The notes under the pieces are model-generated. The model made no database searches. It was not told the origin of the DNA and saw only the letters and a list, made by a program, of their open reading frames with translations. This document shows, piece by piece, positions 36,443 through 46,370 of a stretch of DNA of 50,232 nt. Position 1 is the first letter of the stretch, and the number at the start of each line of letters is the position of its first letter. Source of the DNA: Burkholderiales bacterium (GTDB lineage: Bacteria; Pseudomonadota; Gammaproteobacteria; Burkholderiales; SG8-41); the NCBI GenBank assembly GCA_030833315.1, contig JAURHM010000001.1, positions 1 to 50,232 of the forward strand. Reading direction: 5' to 3'. The position numbers were made by a program, and so were the translations under genes.

Positions 36443-36918
36443 GCGCGACCCGACAAAAACGCGCACCGCAGATCGCGGTGCAGAATGCCTCCACCGCGCG
36501 CAATGTGCCGACGGCGGCACGTATCCGCCAGTGGGCGCGCGCTGCACTGGGTGTTGACGCAACAGTCACCATCCGCATCGTCGGCCAGACCGAAGGCCGG
36601 CTGCTGAACCGCAGCTACCGTCGCAAGGATTACGCCACCAATGTGCTGACTTTCGTGTTCCGCGATAGCGCACCGCTGGAAGGCGATCTCGCGCTGTGCG
36701 CACCGGTCATCACCCGCGAAGCGCGTGCGCAACGCAAGACGGTGGCCGCGCATTACGCGCACATGATCATCCATGGCCTGCTCCATCTCCAGGGCTACGA
36801 CCACGAGAACGACAAGGACGCCGCAGTGATGGAAAAGCGCGAACGCACCCTGCTCGCGCGGTTCGGGTATCCTGATCCCTACAAATCCCCTGAAACATCC
36901 GCCGTTCGCGGCAGATGA
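36439..36918 (+). CDS. ybeY: Endoribonuclease YbeY (rRNA maturation)
   Basis: Zinc-dependent RNase of 16S rRNA 3' end processing and ribosome quality control. 159 residues, GTG start. The zinc motif HGLLHLQGYDH (His112, His116, His122) is intact, and RSYRRKDYATNVLTF is the family signature. It lies between ybeZ and corC, in the usual operon order. Confidence 0.96.
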   Translation: MSATRQKRAPQIAVQNASTARNVPTAARIRQWARAALGVDATVTIRIVGQTEGRLLNRSYRRKDYATNVLTFVFRDSAPLEGDLALCAPVITREARAQRKTVAAHYAHMIIHGLLHLQGYDHENDKDAAVMEKRERTLLARFGYPDPYKSPETSAVRGR

Positions 36919-36936
36919 AACGCAACAACCGCCCCC

Positions 36937-37773
36937 ATGGACGAACCGCACAAACCCACGCTGCTTGAACGCCTGTCCGCTTTCCTGCTGCGCGAACCCG
37001 AAGACCGGGAACAGCTGCTGACGCTGCTGCGCTCGGCCCATGACAACAATCTGCTCGACGCCGACGGCCTGGCGATGGTCGAAGGTGTGCTGCAGGTTTC
37101 GGAAATGCAGGCACGCGACATCATGGTGCCGCGCGCACAGATGGACGTCATCGACGTCAACGAACCGCCCGACCGTTTCATTCCGCTGGTGATCGAAACC
37201 GCGCACTCGCGCTTCCCGGTGATCGGCGAGGGCAAGGATGATGTCATCGGCATCCTGCTCGCCAAGGACCTGCTGCGTTATTACGCCGGCGAGGAAGAGT
37301 TCGATGTGCGCGACATGCTGCGCCCGGCGGTGTTCATTCCGGAATCGAAGCCGCTGAACGTGCTGCTCAAGGAATTCCGCAAGAACCGCAACCATATCGC
37401 CATCGTCGTTGATGAATACGGCGGTGTTGCCGGCCTGATCACCATCGAAGACGTTCTGGAGCAGATCGTCGGCGACATCGAAGACGAATACGATTTCGAC
37501 GAGGCCGAGGACAATATCGTCCAGGAAAAACGCGGCATCTACCGCGTCAAGGCACTGACCGAAATCGCCGACTTCAACGAATCCTTCGGCACCGACTTCA
37601 GCGACGAGGAGTTCGATACCGTCGGCGGCCTGGTGCTGAAGCGTTTCGGCCGCGTGCCCAAACGCGGCGAACAGCTGACAGTGGATCAGTTGAGCTTCCG
37701 CGTACTGCGCGCCGACAGCCGCCGCGTCTACCTGCTGCAGGTGACGAAAAAGCTCGACAAGCCGGCCGCGTAA
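36937..37773 (+). CDS. CorC/YbeX CBS-domain protein
   Basis: 278 residues, cytoplasmic. Two CBS domains cover about residues 60-180 (VPRAQMDVIDVNEPP, HSRFPVIGEGKDDVIG, IAIVVDEYGGVAGLITIEDV and, after it, LEQIVGDIEDE). A CorC/HlyC C-terminal domain (about 190-272) follows. There is no membrane part, unlike HlyC-type transporters, so this is the short YbeX form found beside lnt. Roles in Mg2+/Co2+ homeostasis and ribosome maturation are reported for the family. Confidence 0.93.
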   Translation: MDEPHKPTLLERLSAFLLREPEDREQLLTLLRSAHDNNLLDADGLAMVEGVLQVSEMQARDIMVPRAQMDVIDVNEPPDRFIPLVIETAHSRFPVIGEGKDDVIGILLAKDLLRYYAGEEEFDVRDMLRPAVFIPESKPLNVLLKEFRKNRNHIAIVVDEYGGVAGLITIEDVLEQIVGDIEDEYDFDEAEDNIVQEKRGIYRVKALTEIADFNESFGTDFSDEEFDTVGGLVLKRFGRVPKRGEQLTVDQLSFRVLRADSRRVYLLQVTKKLDKPAA

Positions 37774-37821
37774 CAAGCGTCTGTTTTTATTGAATCTTTA
37801 GCTCAACCACCCTCGCCACCG

Positions 37822-39336
37822 ATGCCCGCGCCGACGCCACGCCGCACCGCCGAGTGGGCCATCGCCGCAGCACTGGGTGCACTAACCGTCACCGGCTTTG
37901 CGCCGTTCTGGCTGTTTCCGCTGCCGATTCTGACCTTCGCCGGACTGTTCGTGCTCTGGCAGCGCGCAGCCGATGCCCGTGCCGCGGCAATCAGCGGTTT
38001 CGCTTTCGGCCTCGGTTGGTTTGTCGGCGGTGTGTCCTGGGTCTATGTCAGCCTGCACACTTTCGGCGCGATGCCGGCACCGCTGGGTGCTGCGGTCACC
38101 CTGCTGTTCTGCGCTTACCTCGCATTGCATCCGGCGGTCATCGGCTATCTGAGCCGTCGGCTCAAACTGTCACCGGCACTGAACTGGATCGTATTCGTAC
38201 CCGCGGCCTTCACGCTGATCGAATGGCTGCGCGGCTGGCTGTGGACCGGTTTTCCATGGCTCAACCCCGGTTACTCGCAGGCACCTGACAGTCCGCTGGC
38301 CGGTTATGCGCCTGTACTGGGCGTGCACGGTATTACCTTGCTGCTGCTGGCTACCGCCGGCGCGCTTTCCGTGCTGGCTGATCCGGCAATACGTTCGCGT
38401 CTGCGCAGCCTGTGGCCCTGGCCCGCAGCCCTGCTCGCGCTGTGGATTGCCGGCGCCGCGCTCAAAACCGTGGCCTGGACCGAAGCAACGGGCACGCGCG
38501 TTACTGTCAGCCTGCTTCAGGGCAATATTGAACAGGATCTGAAGTGGCGTGAAGACCATCTGCGCAGCACGCTGGAAACCTATCTGCGCATGGTGCGCAC
38601 CAGCGATGCGCGCCTGATCATCCTTCCGGAAACTGCACTGCCGCTGTTCCTGCGCGATGTGCCGGCCGACTATCTTGAGGCGCTGGCTGCGCAGGCACGT
38701 CGCAACAACGGCGATGTATTGCTCGGCGTGCCGGAACGCAAGACGGATGACGGTTATTACAACAGCGTCGTGTCGCTGGGCAGCGCGGAGAGCCAGACCT
38801 ACCGCAAGGACCACCTCGTTCCCTTCGGCGAATTCATCCCTCTGCGTCCACTGCTCGGTGCGATCGTCTCGCAACTGGCCATTCCGCTGCAGGATTTTGC
38901 GCGCGGCGGCAGCGAACAGCGGCCGCTGGCAGTGGCCGGCGAACAGGTGGCGATCAACATCTGTTACGAAGACGCCTTCGGCGAAGAAATCATCCGTCAG
39001 CTGCCGCAGGCCACGCTGCTGGTCAATGTCAGCAATGTGGCGTGGTTCGGCCGCTCGATCGCGCCCCCGCAACATCTGCAGATTGCGCAGATGCGTGCGC
39101 TGGAAACCGGTCGTTACATGCTGCGCGCCACCAATACCGGCGTTACTGCCGTCATCGCAGCAGACGGCCATGTTGAAGCGGCAGCCCCGGAATTTACCCG
39201 GACCACGCTCACGCATGAGGTTCCCGGCATGCGCGGCGCAACGCCTTTCGTGCGCTGGGGCAATCTGGCGGCGCTGGCGCTTTGCGTTTTAGCCATCGGC
39301 ATCGCCTGGGCCCGCCGCTCAACACCGGGGAAATAA
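37822..39336 (+). CDS. lnt: Apolipoprotein N-acyltransferase
   Basis: Inner-membrane enzyme adding the third acyl chain to lipoproteins such as MltA and LptM encoded here. 504 residues. About seven membrane helices precede a nitrilase-like domain with an intact catalytic triad: Glu270 (ILPETALPLF), Lys329 (YRKDHLVPFGEF) and Cys381 (INICYEDAFGEE). One helix closes the protein (LAALALCVLAIGIAWA). It follows corC after 48 bases. Confidence 0.96.
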   Translation: MPAPTPRRTAEWAIAAALGALTVTGFAPFWLFPLPILTFAGLFVLWQRAADARAAAISGFAFGLGWFVGGVSWVYVSLHTFGAMPAPLGAAVTLLFCAYLALHPAVIGYLSRRLKLSPALNWIVFVPAAFTLIEWLRGWLWTGFPWLNPGYSQAPDSPLAGYAPVLGVHGITLLLLATAGALSVLADPAIRSRLRSLWPWPAALLALWIAGAALKTVAWTEATGTRVTVSLLQGNIEQDLKWREDHLRSTLETYLRMVRTSDARLIILPETALPLFLRDVPADYLEALAAQARRNNGDVLLGVPERKTDDGYYNSVVSLGSAESQTYRKDHLVPFGEFIPLRPLLGAIVSQLAIPLQDFARGGSEQRPLAVAGEQVAINICYEDAFGEEIIRQLPQATLLVNVSNVAWFGRSIAPPQHLQIAQMRALETGRYMLRATNTGVTAVIAADGHVEAAAPEFTRTTLTHEVPGMRGATPFVRWGNLAALALCVLAIGIAWARRSTPGK

Positions 39337-39457
39337 CACCGGGAAAATGACAGGCTGCGCCTTTGGCGCGCTGCAGTAAAGGCTGTAAAATTCGGCACTT
39401 ATCCCGCCTTTCTCCGCAATGCTCGTTTGTAGTACTCATTGGTAATGCTCATCGGCA

Positions 39458-40402
39458 ATGCTTAGCTTCCAGCAAATCATCCTCAAGCTGAACCAGTACT
39501 GGGACCGGCACGGCTGCGCCCTGCTGCAGCCCTATGACATGGAAGTCGGCGCCGGCACCTTCCACACCGCCACGTTTTTGCGCGCCATCGGCCCGGAACC
39601 GTGGAAAGCAGCCTATGTGCAGCCGTCGCGCCGCCCCAAGGACGGCCGCTACGGCGAAAACCCGAACCGGCTGCAGCATTACTACCAGTATCAGGTCGTA
39701 CTGAAGCCGTCGCCGCAGAACATTCTGGAGTTGTATCTCGGCTCGCTGCGCGAGATCGGCATTGACCCGCTGCAACACGACATCCGTTTTGTCGAAGACG
39801 ACTGGGAATCGCCGACGCTGGGCGCCTGGGGTCTCGGCTGGGAAGTGTGGCTTAACGGCATGGAAGTCACCCAGTTCACCTACTTCCAGGAAGTCGGCGG
39901 CATTCCCTGCAAGCCGATCATGGGCGAAATCACCTACGGTCTGGAACGGCTGGCGATGTATCTGCAGCAGAAGGAAAGCGTCTACGACCTCGAATGGGCA
40001 CCTGGCGTGCGTTACCACGACGTATATTTCCAGAACGAGGTCGAACAATCGACCTACAACTTCGAACAGGCCAATGTCGACGTGCTGTTGCAGCAGTTCG
40101 GCCAGTTCGAAGGTGAAGCCAAACGCCTGTTCGAAGCCGGACTGGCATTGCCCGGCTACGAAATGGTGATGAAGTGTTCCCACAGCTTCAATCTGCTCGA
40201 TGCGCGCGGCGCGATTTCAGTGACCGAGCGCGCCGCCTACATCGGCCGCGTGCGCACCCTGGCGCGGCTGGCGGCGCAGGCCTATTACGCTTCGCGCAAA
40301 GCCCACCGCTTTGAACGCGCCAGTGTCGAAGCGCTGCAGGCCTTCCTGCCGGCCGAGGAACGCGATGAAGTGCTAGCCTCCCGCGCGGGGGCCCAATCAT
40401 GA
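39458..40402 (+). CDS. glyQ: Glycine--tRNA ligase alpha subunit
   Basis: Catalytic subunit of the alpha2beta2 bacterial glycyl-tRNA synthetase. 314 residues. The class II core reads [40 protein letters not shown] and [37 protein letters not shown] holds motif 3. The stop overlaps glyS (ATGA). Confidence 0.98.
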   Translation: MLSFQQIILKLNQYWDRHGCALLQPYDMEVGAGTFHTATFLRAIGPEPWKAAYVQPSRRPKDGRYGENPNRLQHYYQYQVVLKPSPQNILELYLGSLREIGIDPLQHDIRFVEDDWESPTLGAWGLGWEVWLNGMEVTQFTYFQEVGGIPCKPIMGEITYGLERLAMYLQQKESVYDLEWAPGVRYHDVYFQNEVEQSTYNFEQANVDVLLQQFGQFEGEAKRLFEAGLALPGYEMVMKCSHSFNLLDARGAISVTERAAYIGRVRTLARLAAQAYYASRKAHRFERASVEALQAFLPAEERDEVLASRAGAQS

Positions 40403-42519
40403 GCAAAGCGCTGCTGGTTGAGCTGTATACCGAAGAACTGCCGCCGAAAGCGCTGCGCAAACTGGGCGAAGCATTTGCTTCAGGTATTGCCGCCGGGTTG
40501 AAGCAGCGCGGTGTGCTGGAACGCGACGGCCATACCGTTTTCGCAACACCGCGGCGTCTGGCCGTACTGTTTGATGCGGTCCTCGACAAGGGCCTTGACC
40601 AACCGGTCGAACAGAAATTGATGCCGATGGACGTCGTGCGCAAACCCAACGGCCCGGCAGCGCTTGAGAAAAAGCTGGCCGCGATGGGCCGCGGTCATAT
40701 GGCCGCCCTGTTTCCCGACGGTCGCGACGGATCGGATGCATTCGTCATCAAGCAGGAAGGCAAGGCGGAGTTTGTTTATTTGCAGACCATCGCCAAAGGA
40801 CAAACGCTTGATCGTGCGCTGGAAGAATCGCTGAACGAATCGATTGACCGCCTGCCGATTCCCAAGGTCATGACCTATCAGCTCCCGGACGGTCTGACCA
40901 CGGTGAAATTCGTGCGGCCCGCCCATGGCCTCGTCGCCCTGCACGGCGACAAAGTCATCAAGGTCAACACGCTGGGTCTGACCGCCGGACGCACGACCCA
41001 CGGTCACCGTTTCCTCGGCAATGCCGACATCGAACTGCAATCCGCCACGGATTACGAAGCCGCACTGCAGGACAGCGGCAAAGTAGTGGCCGGCTTCGAC
41101 AAACGCCGCGCCCTGATCGAAACCCAGCTGCAGGCCCAGGCCAAGGCGCTGAACGCCAGCCTCGGCGACTACTCGGTCTTGCTGGATGAAGTCACCGCGC
41201 TGGTCGAATGGCCGGTGGTCTATACCGCGAGTTTTGACGAAGCGTTTCTGGAGGTGCCTCAGGAGTGCCTGATCCTGACCATGCGCACCAACCAGAAATA
41301 TTTCCCGCTGTTCGACAGCGCCGGCAAGCTGACCCACCGTTTCCTGATCGTCAGCAATATGCAGGTCACCGACCCCGTACACATCATCAGCGGCAACCAG
41401 CGCGTGGTGCGGCCGCGGCTCGATGACGCCCGCTTTTTCTACAACCAGGACCGCAAGGAACGCCTGGAGGCGCGTATCTCGCGCCTGGGCAAGGTGGTCT
41501 ATCACAACAAGTTGGGCACGCAGCTGGAACGCGTCGAGCGCGTCGCACAGATCGCCAGCGTCATCGCCGGCGCACTGGGCGCGGATCATGTCGCTACCGG
41601 CCGCGCCGCCCGCCTTGCCAAGGCCGATCTGGTCAGCGGCATGGTCGGCGAGTTCCCGGAACTGCAGGGCATCATGGGCCGCTACTACGCGTTGCACGAC
41701 GGCGAACCCGTGGAAATCGCCAACGCTATCGCCGAACATTATCAGCCGCGTTTCGCCGGCGACCGGTTGCCGGAACAGCCGATCTCCTGCGCCGTCGCCA
41801 TCGCCGACAAACTGGAAACACTGGCCGGCCTGTTCGGCATCGGCCAGCTGCCCACCGGCGACCGTGATCCCTTCGCACTGCGCCGCCATGCGCTGGGGGT
41901 GATCCGTATCCTGATCGAACGTGATCTGCCGCTGTCGCTGGCCGATCTGGTCAAAAATGCATTTGAGGCCTTCCCGAAGCATCTCAAGCTCGCCGATGCC
42001 GGTACCGAACTCCAGACTTTCGTATTCGAACGCCTGCGCGGCTATTTCGCCGACGCCGGTTACACCACGCAGGAAATCGATGCCGTGCTGAGCCAGCGGC
42101 CGCAGCTGCTGCACAAGGTGCCGCTGCGGCTGGCTGCGGTACGCGCCTTTGCCGGCCTGCCGGAAGCCAAGGATCTGGCCGCCGCCAACAAGCGGGTGCT
42201 GAACATCATCAACAAAAACGAGGACATTGCCGGAAAGACCGTCGCACCGGACCGCGCACTGATGACCGAGACAGCGGAAATTGCGCTGATGGACAGCCTG
42301 GAGCAGATTGCACCGCAGGCTGAAAAACACTTTACCGCGGGCGAATTCCAGGAAGCCCTGCTGCTGCTGGCCAACATCAAGCCGGCGGTGGACCGCTTTT
42401 TCACCGAAGTCATGGTGATGGTGGATGACCCGGCAGTACGCAACAACCGTGCAGCCCTGCTGCAGCAGCTGGGTACGCTGATGAACCGCGTTGCCGACAT
42501 TTCCAAGCTTGCGGCATGA
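40399..42519 (+). CDS. glyS: Glycine--tRNA ligase beta subunit
   Basis: tRNA-binding partner of GlyQ. 706 residues, normal length. [20 protein letters not shown] opens the protein, TPRRLAVLF and [11 protein letters not shown] follow, and [20 protein letters not shown] and [20 protein letters not shown] belong to the HD-like core. A DALR anticodon-binding-type helical end closes it. ATGA overlaps on both sides couple it to glyQ and gmhB. Confidence 0.98.
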   Translation: MSKALLVELYTEELPPKALRKLGEAFASGIAAGLKQRGVLERDGHTVFATPRRLAVLFDAVLDKGLDQPVEQKLMPMDVVRKPNGPAALEKKLAAMGRGHMAALFPDGRDGSDAFVIKQEGKAEFVYLQTIAKGQTLDRALEESLNESIDRLPIPKVMTYQLPDGLTTVKFVRPAHGLVALHGDKVIKVNTLGLTAGRTTHGHRFLGNADIELQSATDYEAALQDSGKVVAGFDKRRALIETQLQAQAKALNASLGDYSVLLDEVTALVEWPVVYTASFDEAFLEVPQECLILTMRTNQKYFPLFDSAGKLTHRFLIVSNMQVTDPVHIISGNQRVVRPRLDDARFFYNQDRKERLEARISRLGKVVYHNKLGTQLERVERVAQIASVIAGALGADHVATGRAARLAKADLVSGMVGEFPELQGIMGRYYALHDGEPVEIANAIAEHYQPRFAGDRLPEQPISCAVAIADKLETLAGLFGIGQLPTGDRDPFALRRHALGVIRILIERDLPLSLADLVKNAFEAFPKHLKLADAGTELQTFVFERLRGYFADAGYTTQEIDAVLSQRPQLLHKVPLRLAAVRAFAGLPEAKDLAAANKRVLNIINKNEDIAGKTVAPDRALMTETAEIALMDSLEQIAPQAEKHFTAGEFQEALLLLANIKPAVDRFFTEVMVMVDDPAVRNNRAALLQQLGTLMNRVADISKLAA

Positions 42520-43049
42520 AACTCGTCATCCTCGACCGCGACGGCGTCATCAACCACGACAGCGCCTCGTACATCAAAAGCCCGGATGAATGGAAACCCA
42601 TTGCCGGCAGCCTCGAAGCGATTGCCCTGCTCAACCAAGCGGGCTACCGTGTGCTGGTCGCCACGAATCAGTCCGGCATTGGCCGAGGGCTGTTCGACAT
42701 GGCGACGCTGAACGCGATTCACGACAAGATGCACCGCGCGCTCGGCCTCGTCGGCGGCCATGTGGACGGGATTTTTTACTGTCCGCATGCCAACGATGCC
42801 GGTTGCACCTGCCGCAAGCCCCGTCCCGGTCTGCTCGACGAGATCTCCAAGCGTTTCGGCGTAAGCCTTGAAGGCGTGCCGTTTATCGGTGACTCGCTGC
42901 GCGACCTGCAGGCCGGCGCAGCAGTTGGCGCGCAGCCGGTGCTGGTGCTGACCGGTAAAGGTAAAAAAACCCGCAAGGACGGCGATCTGCCCGAAGGCAC
43001 CGTGATTCATGCCGATCTTGCCGAGGCTGTGCGCAGCCTGCTGCAATGA
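42516..43049 (+). CDS. gmhB: D-glycero-beta-D-manno-heptose 1,7-bisphosphate 7-phosphatase
   Basis: HAD phosphatase making heptose 1-phosphate for the lipopolysaccharide inner core. 177 residues. Asp7 and Asp9 (LDRDGVINHDS) are catalytic, VATNQSGIGRGLF is motif II, and the zinc-binding cluster CPHANDAGCTCRKPRPG identifies GmhB. FIGDSLRDLQAG is motif IV. ATGA overlaps link it to glyS and plsC. Confidence 0.95.
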   Translation: MKLVILDRDGVINHDSASYIKSPDEWKPIAGSLEAIALLNQAGYRVLVATNQSGIGRGLFDMATLNAIHDKMHRALGLVGGHVDGIFYCPHANDAGCTCRKPRPGLLDEISKRFGVSLEGVPFIGDSLRDLQAGAAVGAQPVLVLTGKGKKTRKDGDLPEGTVIHADLAEAVRSLLQ

Positions 43050-43759
43050 TTCTGGTCGTCCTCCGTTCCAGCCTGTTCGCCGCATTCCAGCTCCTGCTTA
43101 CCCCCGTTTTTGCCGTCATCGCACTGCTGACGTTCCCGCTGCCGGCGTTGACGCGCTACCGCATCATCACTGTCTGGACACGCTGGGTGATGTGGGCCTC
43201 GCGGGTGATCTGCGGCATCCGTTACCGGGTTGTCGGTGCGGAAAATATCCCCAAAGACCCCTGCATCATCCTCGCCAAGCATCAGTCGGCCTGGGAAACC
43301 ATGGGCTTCCAGCTGATTTTTCCGCCGCAGGTATGGGTATTGAAGAAGGAATTGCTGCGGGTACCGTTTTTTGGCTGGGGTCTGGCCATGCTGTCACCGA
43401 TTGCCATCGACCGCAGTTCGCGCCGCCAGGCGCTGCAGCAATTGGTCGAACAGGGTCAGCACCGGCTGGTTGCGGGATTTTTCATCGTCATTTTCCCGGA
43501 AGGCACACGCATCGCCCCCGGCAAACGCGGCAAATACCGCGCCGGCGGCGCAAGGCTGGCCGTGCAGACGAAAACCCCCGTGCTGCCGGTGGCCCACAAC
43601 GCCGGCCTGTGCTGGGGCAAAAATGCCTTCCTGAAATATCCCGGGCTGGTCACCGTCAGCATCGGACCGCTGATCCAGCCGGATGGCGACGCGGAAACGC
43701 TGGCGCGTCGTGTCGAAGACTGGATCGAGAATGAAATGCAGCATCTCGATGCACGCTGA
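43046..43759 (+). CDS. plsC: 1-acyl-sn-glycerol-3-phosphate acyltransferase
   Basis: Inner-membrane acyltransferase making phosphatidic acid. 237 residues. Two hydrophobic helices come first (residues 10-38), then the catalytic box AKHQSAWETMGF (His79), which reads HX4E instead of the usual HX4D, and FPEGTRIAPGKRGKYRAGGA as motif III. The Glu variant occurs in betaproteobacterial members as far as I recall, so activity is expected. Its start overlaps gmhB. Confidence 0.92.
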   Translation: MILVVLRSSLFAAFQLLLTPVFAVIALLTFPLPALTRYRIITVWTRWVMWASRVICGIRYRVVGAENIPKDPCIILAKHQSAWETMGFQLIFPPQVWVLKKELLRVPFFGWGLAMLSPIAIDRSSRRQALQQLVEQGQHRLVAGFFIVIFPEGTRIAPGKRGKYRAGGARLAVQTKTPVLPVAHNAGLCWGKNAFLKYPGLVTVSIGPLIQPDGDAETLARRVEDWIENEMQHLDAR

Positions 43760-43777
43760 ACGGCGGCCGGAACCCCG

Positions 43778-44512
43778 ATGAGCGCCCTTCAGCGGCAAAA
43801 AATCACTGCAGCCGCCGAAGAATTCATCGAGCTGGGCGAGCAGCGCGTCAGCTATACCCTGCGCCGCAGTCCGCGACGCCGCTCCATTGCATTGTTGATC
43901 GACGAACGCGGTCTGCGTGTCGCCGCGCCGCTGGCGGCGCCGCAGCAGGCGATTGACAGCCTCCTCCGCGAACATGCGGCGTGGGTGTTGCGCAAAGTCG
44001 GTGACTGGCAGCAGAAACGGCCGCCGCCCCGTAACTGGACTGCGGGTGAACAGATCATGTTCATCGGACAGCCCCTGTCGCTGGTGATGCGGTCTGGCAT
44101 TGAGGCGCCGCAAATCGACGGCGACTGTCTGCTGGTCGGACCTCCGGCACTGGCGCCCAAGGCTGTCGAAACCCGGGTCAGAAACTGGCTGAAACGGCAG
44201 GCGCTGGATCTTTACACACAACGCTGCGCCGATTTCAGCATGCAGCTGGGGCTACCGGCGCCGGCAGTACGCCTGTCCAGCGCGCTAACGCGCTGGGGCA
44301 GTTGCCATTCCAGCGGCCGCATCAGCATTAACTGGCGACTGATCCAGGGCCCGCAGGCATGGATCGATTACGTTGCAGCACATGAAGTGGCGCACCTGCG
44401 CCAGATGAATCATTCTCCGGCGTTCTGGCGCACGGTCGGCACGCTTGTTGCTGATTACGCCGAACGGCGCACCGCACTGCGCCGCGAATCGCAGCGTTAC
44501 CTGCTGTTATGA
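43778..44512 (+). CDS. YgjP-like zinc metallopeptidase (DUF45)
   Basis: 244 residues, no signal peptide. The zinc motif is AAHEVAHLRQMNHSPAFW (His202, Glu203, His206), with His212 as probable third ligand, as in the YgjP/SprT-like gluzincins. RWGSCHSSGRISINWRLI is the other family signature. The substrate is unknown. It is 18 bases after plsC. Confidence 0.9.
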   Translation: MSALQRQKITAAAEEFIELGEQRVSYTLRRSPRRRSIALLIDERGLRVAAPLAAPQQAIDSLLREHAAWVLRKVGDWQQKRPPPRNWTAGEQIMFIGQPLSLVMRSGIEAPQIDGDCLLVGPPALAPKAVETRVRNWLKRQALDLYTQRCADFSMQLGLPAPAVRLSSALTRWGSCHSSGRISINWRLIQGPQAWIDYVAAHEVAHLRQMNHSPAFWRTVGTLVADYAERRTALRRESQRYLLL

Positions 44513-44582
44513 ACCGGCCGCAGGAAGGCGCTGTGCTAAACTTTTTGTCACTCTTATTGCAACATCCTGCATCGAGCCCATC

Positions 44583-44738
44583 TTGAATTCCAAGCTGCTG
44601 TTCCTGATCGTCGCCCTGTTGCTTGCCGGTTGCGGCCACAAAGGCCCCCTCTACCTGCCGGGCCAGAAACCACCTTCCGGAAAACCGGCCACCACCCAGT
44701 CCGCGCCGCCCGCCGACACCACAACGACCCAACCATGA
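44583..44738 (+). CDS. lptM: LPS translocon maturation lipoprotein LptM (YifL-like)
   Basis: 51 residues, TTG start. The signal peptide ends in a lipobox LLAGC (Cys17), followed by GHKGPLYLPGQK, the hallmark of the LptM/YifL family, and a low-complexity Pro/Thr tail. LptM helps assemble the LptD-LptE translocon in E. coli. It is always just before lysA in many proteobacteria; here the TGA overlaps the lysA ATG. The frame upstream belongs to the ygjP gene. Confidence 0.88.
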   Translation: MNSKLLFLIVALLLAGCGHKGPLYLPGQKPPSGKPATTQSAPPADTTTTQP

Positions 44739-45982
44739 GCCAATTCCAGTATCGCGACGGCATGCTGCATGCCGAAAACGTGCCGCTCGCCCGTGTTGCA
44801 GCGCAGTACGGCACGCCCTGTTATGTCTACTCACGCGCAGCGCTGACTGCAGCCTGGCGCGATTTCGATGCCGCCTTCACCGGACGCGAGCATCTGGTTT
44901 GTTACGCCGTCAAAGCCAACCCCAACATCGGTGTGCTCAATGTTTTTGCCCGCCTCGGCAGCGGTTTTGACATTGTTTCCGGGGGTGAACTGGCGCGGGT
45001 ACTCGCCGCCGGCGGCGATCCGCACAAAATCGTATTTTCGGGCGTCGGCAAAACTGCGGCAGAGATGCGCGCCGCGCTGCAGGCCGGCATTCTGTGCTTC
45101 AACATCGAGTCCGCACCGGAACTGGAACTGCTGAACCGGGTTGCCGGCGAAATGGGTGTGACCGCGCCGGTCAGCCTGCGCGTGAATCCCGATGTCGACG
45201 CCAAAACCCATCCCTACATCGCCACCGGACTCAAGGACAACAAGTTCGGCGTCGCCTACGACGATGCGCTGACGGTCTACCGCCGCGCCTGCGAATTACC
45301 GCACCTGCGTATTGAGGGTGTCGATTGCCATATCGGTTCGCAACTGACCGAGGTTTCACCCTTCGTCGCCGCACTGGAACGGGTGCTGGCGCTGGTCGAT
45401 GCGCTGGCTGCCGACGGTATCGCAGTGCACCACATCGATCTGGGCGGCGGTCTGGGCATCCGTTATCGCAATGAAACACCGCCGCCGGTTGCCGAATATG
45501 CGGAATCGGTACTCAAAACACTGGGCAGCCGCACGCAGAAGCTGCTGTTTGAACCGGGTCGCCTGCTGACAGGAAACGCCGGCGTGCTGCTCAGTGAAGT
45601 GCTGTTTCTCAAACATGGCCAGGACCGTAATTTCGCGGTGGTCGATGCCGCGATGAACGATCTGATGCGCCCGGCCCTGTATGAAGCCTGGCACGATGTG
45701 CTGCCGCTGCGTGCAACACCCGACGGTGGCCGTGTCTACGATATCGTCGGACCGGTCTGCGAAAGCGGCGATTTTCTCGCCCGTGATCGCCAACTATCCG
45801 TAAATCCGGGGGATTTGATTGCCATCGCGTCCGCCGGCGCGTACGGCATGAGCATGTCTTCCAACTACAACACCCGTCCCCGCGCCGCTGAAATCATGGT
45901 CGATGGCGACCGGATTTTCCCGATCCGGAATCGTGAAACCGTTGCCGAGTTGTTCGCCGGCGAACATCGTTTGCCGGATTGA
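44735..45982 (+). CDS. lysA: Diaminopimelate decarboxylase
   Basis: Last step of lysine synthesis; PLP enzyme of fold III. 415 residues. Lys60 (CYAVKANPNIGVLN) binds PLP; SGGELARVLAAGGDP, GVDCHIGSQLTEVSPF, HHIDLGGGLGIRY and GPVCESGDFLARDR follow, including the Cys-Glu dyad. I chose the ATG at 44735 for the overlap with lptM; the frame stays open to 44630 inside lptM. Confidence 0.97.
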   Translation: MSQFQYRDGMLHAENVPLARVAAQYGTPCYVYSRAALTAAWRDFDAAFTGREHLVCYAVKANPNIGVLNVFARLGSGFDIVSGGELARVLAAGGDPHKIVFSGVGKTAAEMRAALQAGILCFNIESAPELELLNRVAGEMGVTAPVSLRVNPDVDAKTHPYIATGLKDNKFGVAYDDALTVYRRACELPHLRIEGVDCHIGSQLTEVSPFVAALERVLALVDALAADGIAVHHIDLGGGLGIRYRNETPPPVAEYAESVLKTLGSRTQKLLFEPGRLLTGNAGVLLSEVLFLKHGQDRNFAVVDAAMNDLMRPALYEAWHDVLPLRATPDGGRVYDIVGPVCESGDFLARDRQLSVNPGDLIAIASAGAYGMSMSSNYNTRPRAAEIMVDGDRIFPIRNRETVAELFAGEHRLPD

Positions 45983-46083
45983 TGGCATGCAAAAACGTGG
46001 ATGGATCGCGTTTGTTCCTTGCCTTGCCTGTGGTACGCAACCCACAACCGGATTCACGAAATCAAATATTCTTTACAAAGGTG

Positions 46084-46113
46084 TTGCATTTTTTTTTCGG
46101 CATAGCATAGAAT
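46084..46113 (+). promoter_or_regulatory. Candidate promoter of the lysine-rich mini-gene
   Basis: TTGCAT (46084-46089) and TAGAAT (46108-46113) are 18 bases apart, inside an AT-rich stretch with a run of nine T. Transcription from here would give a leader of about 140 bases. Confidence 0.45.
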
Positions 46114-46199
46114 TGCCGCACCGCACACGGTTTTCACCAATTTTTTTGGTGGAACACAGTAACAGCAATGTGAAATGTTCCGGAGAATCGTGAGATGGT

Positions 46200-46221
46200 A
46201 GTGCGGAACAAAAGCCGCACT
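46200..46221 (+). promoter_or_regulatory. Leader hairpin upstream of the mini-gene
   Basis: AGTGCGG and CCGCACT form a 7-bp stem with an A-rich 8-base loop, 25 bases before the ribosome-binding site. It could stabilise the mRNA or be a regulatory fold. Confidence 0.4.
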
Positions 46222-46257
46222 CAAACGATGCCTAAGTTAACTTTTAAGGAGACGAAT

Positions 46258-46326
46258 ATGGCAGCGAAGAAAAAAGCGAAAGCTAAAAAGAAAGTAGCCA
46301 AGAAGAAAGTAGCCAAGAAGAAGTAA
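46258..46326 (+). CDS. Lysine-rich mini-protein, 22 residues
   Basis: Reads MAAKKKAKAKKK followed by two VAKKK units: 14 of 22 residues are Lys. AAGGAG lies 8 bases before the ATG, the best ribosome-binding site in the window. A 12-bp terminator begins 12 bases after the TAA, and a leader with a hairpin lies upstream. These make a real, monocistronic and well-expressed gene likely. The composition matches histone-like tails; the first seven residues equal those of the SWIB protein at 2346. Nucleic-acid or ribosome binding is inference. Confidence 0.75.
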   Translation: MAAKKKAKAKKKVAKKKVAKKK

Positions 46327-46337
46327 GTAGCATTTGT

Positions 46338-46370
46338 GCAGAAGCCGGGTAACCCCCGGCTTCTGCATTT
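46338..46370 (+). terminator. Intrinsic terminator of the mini-gene
   Basis: GCAGAAGCCGGG and CCCGGCTTCTGC form a perfect 12-bp stem with a 5-base loop, followed by ATTTT. No other gene on this strand could use it. Confidence 0.9.

Noticed and set aside
36433-37776. 447-codon minus-strand frame over ybeY and corC
   Set aside because: Shadow of two recognised genes; no ribosome-binding site or motif.
40480-42330. 616-codon open frame on the minus strand
   Set aside because: It lies opposite glyS, a certain gene, and shows no domain.
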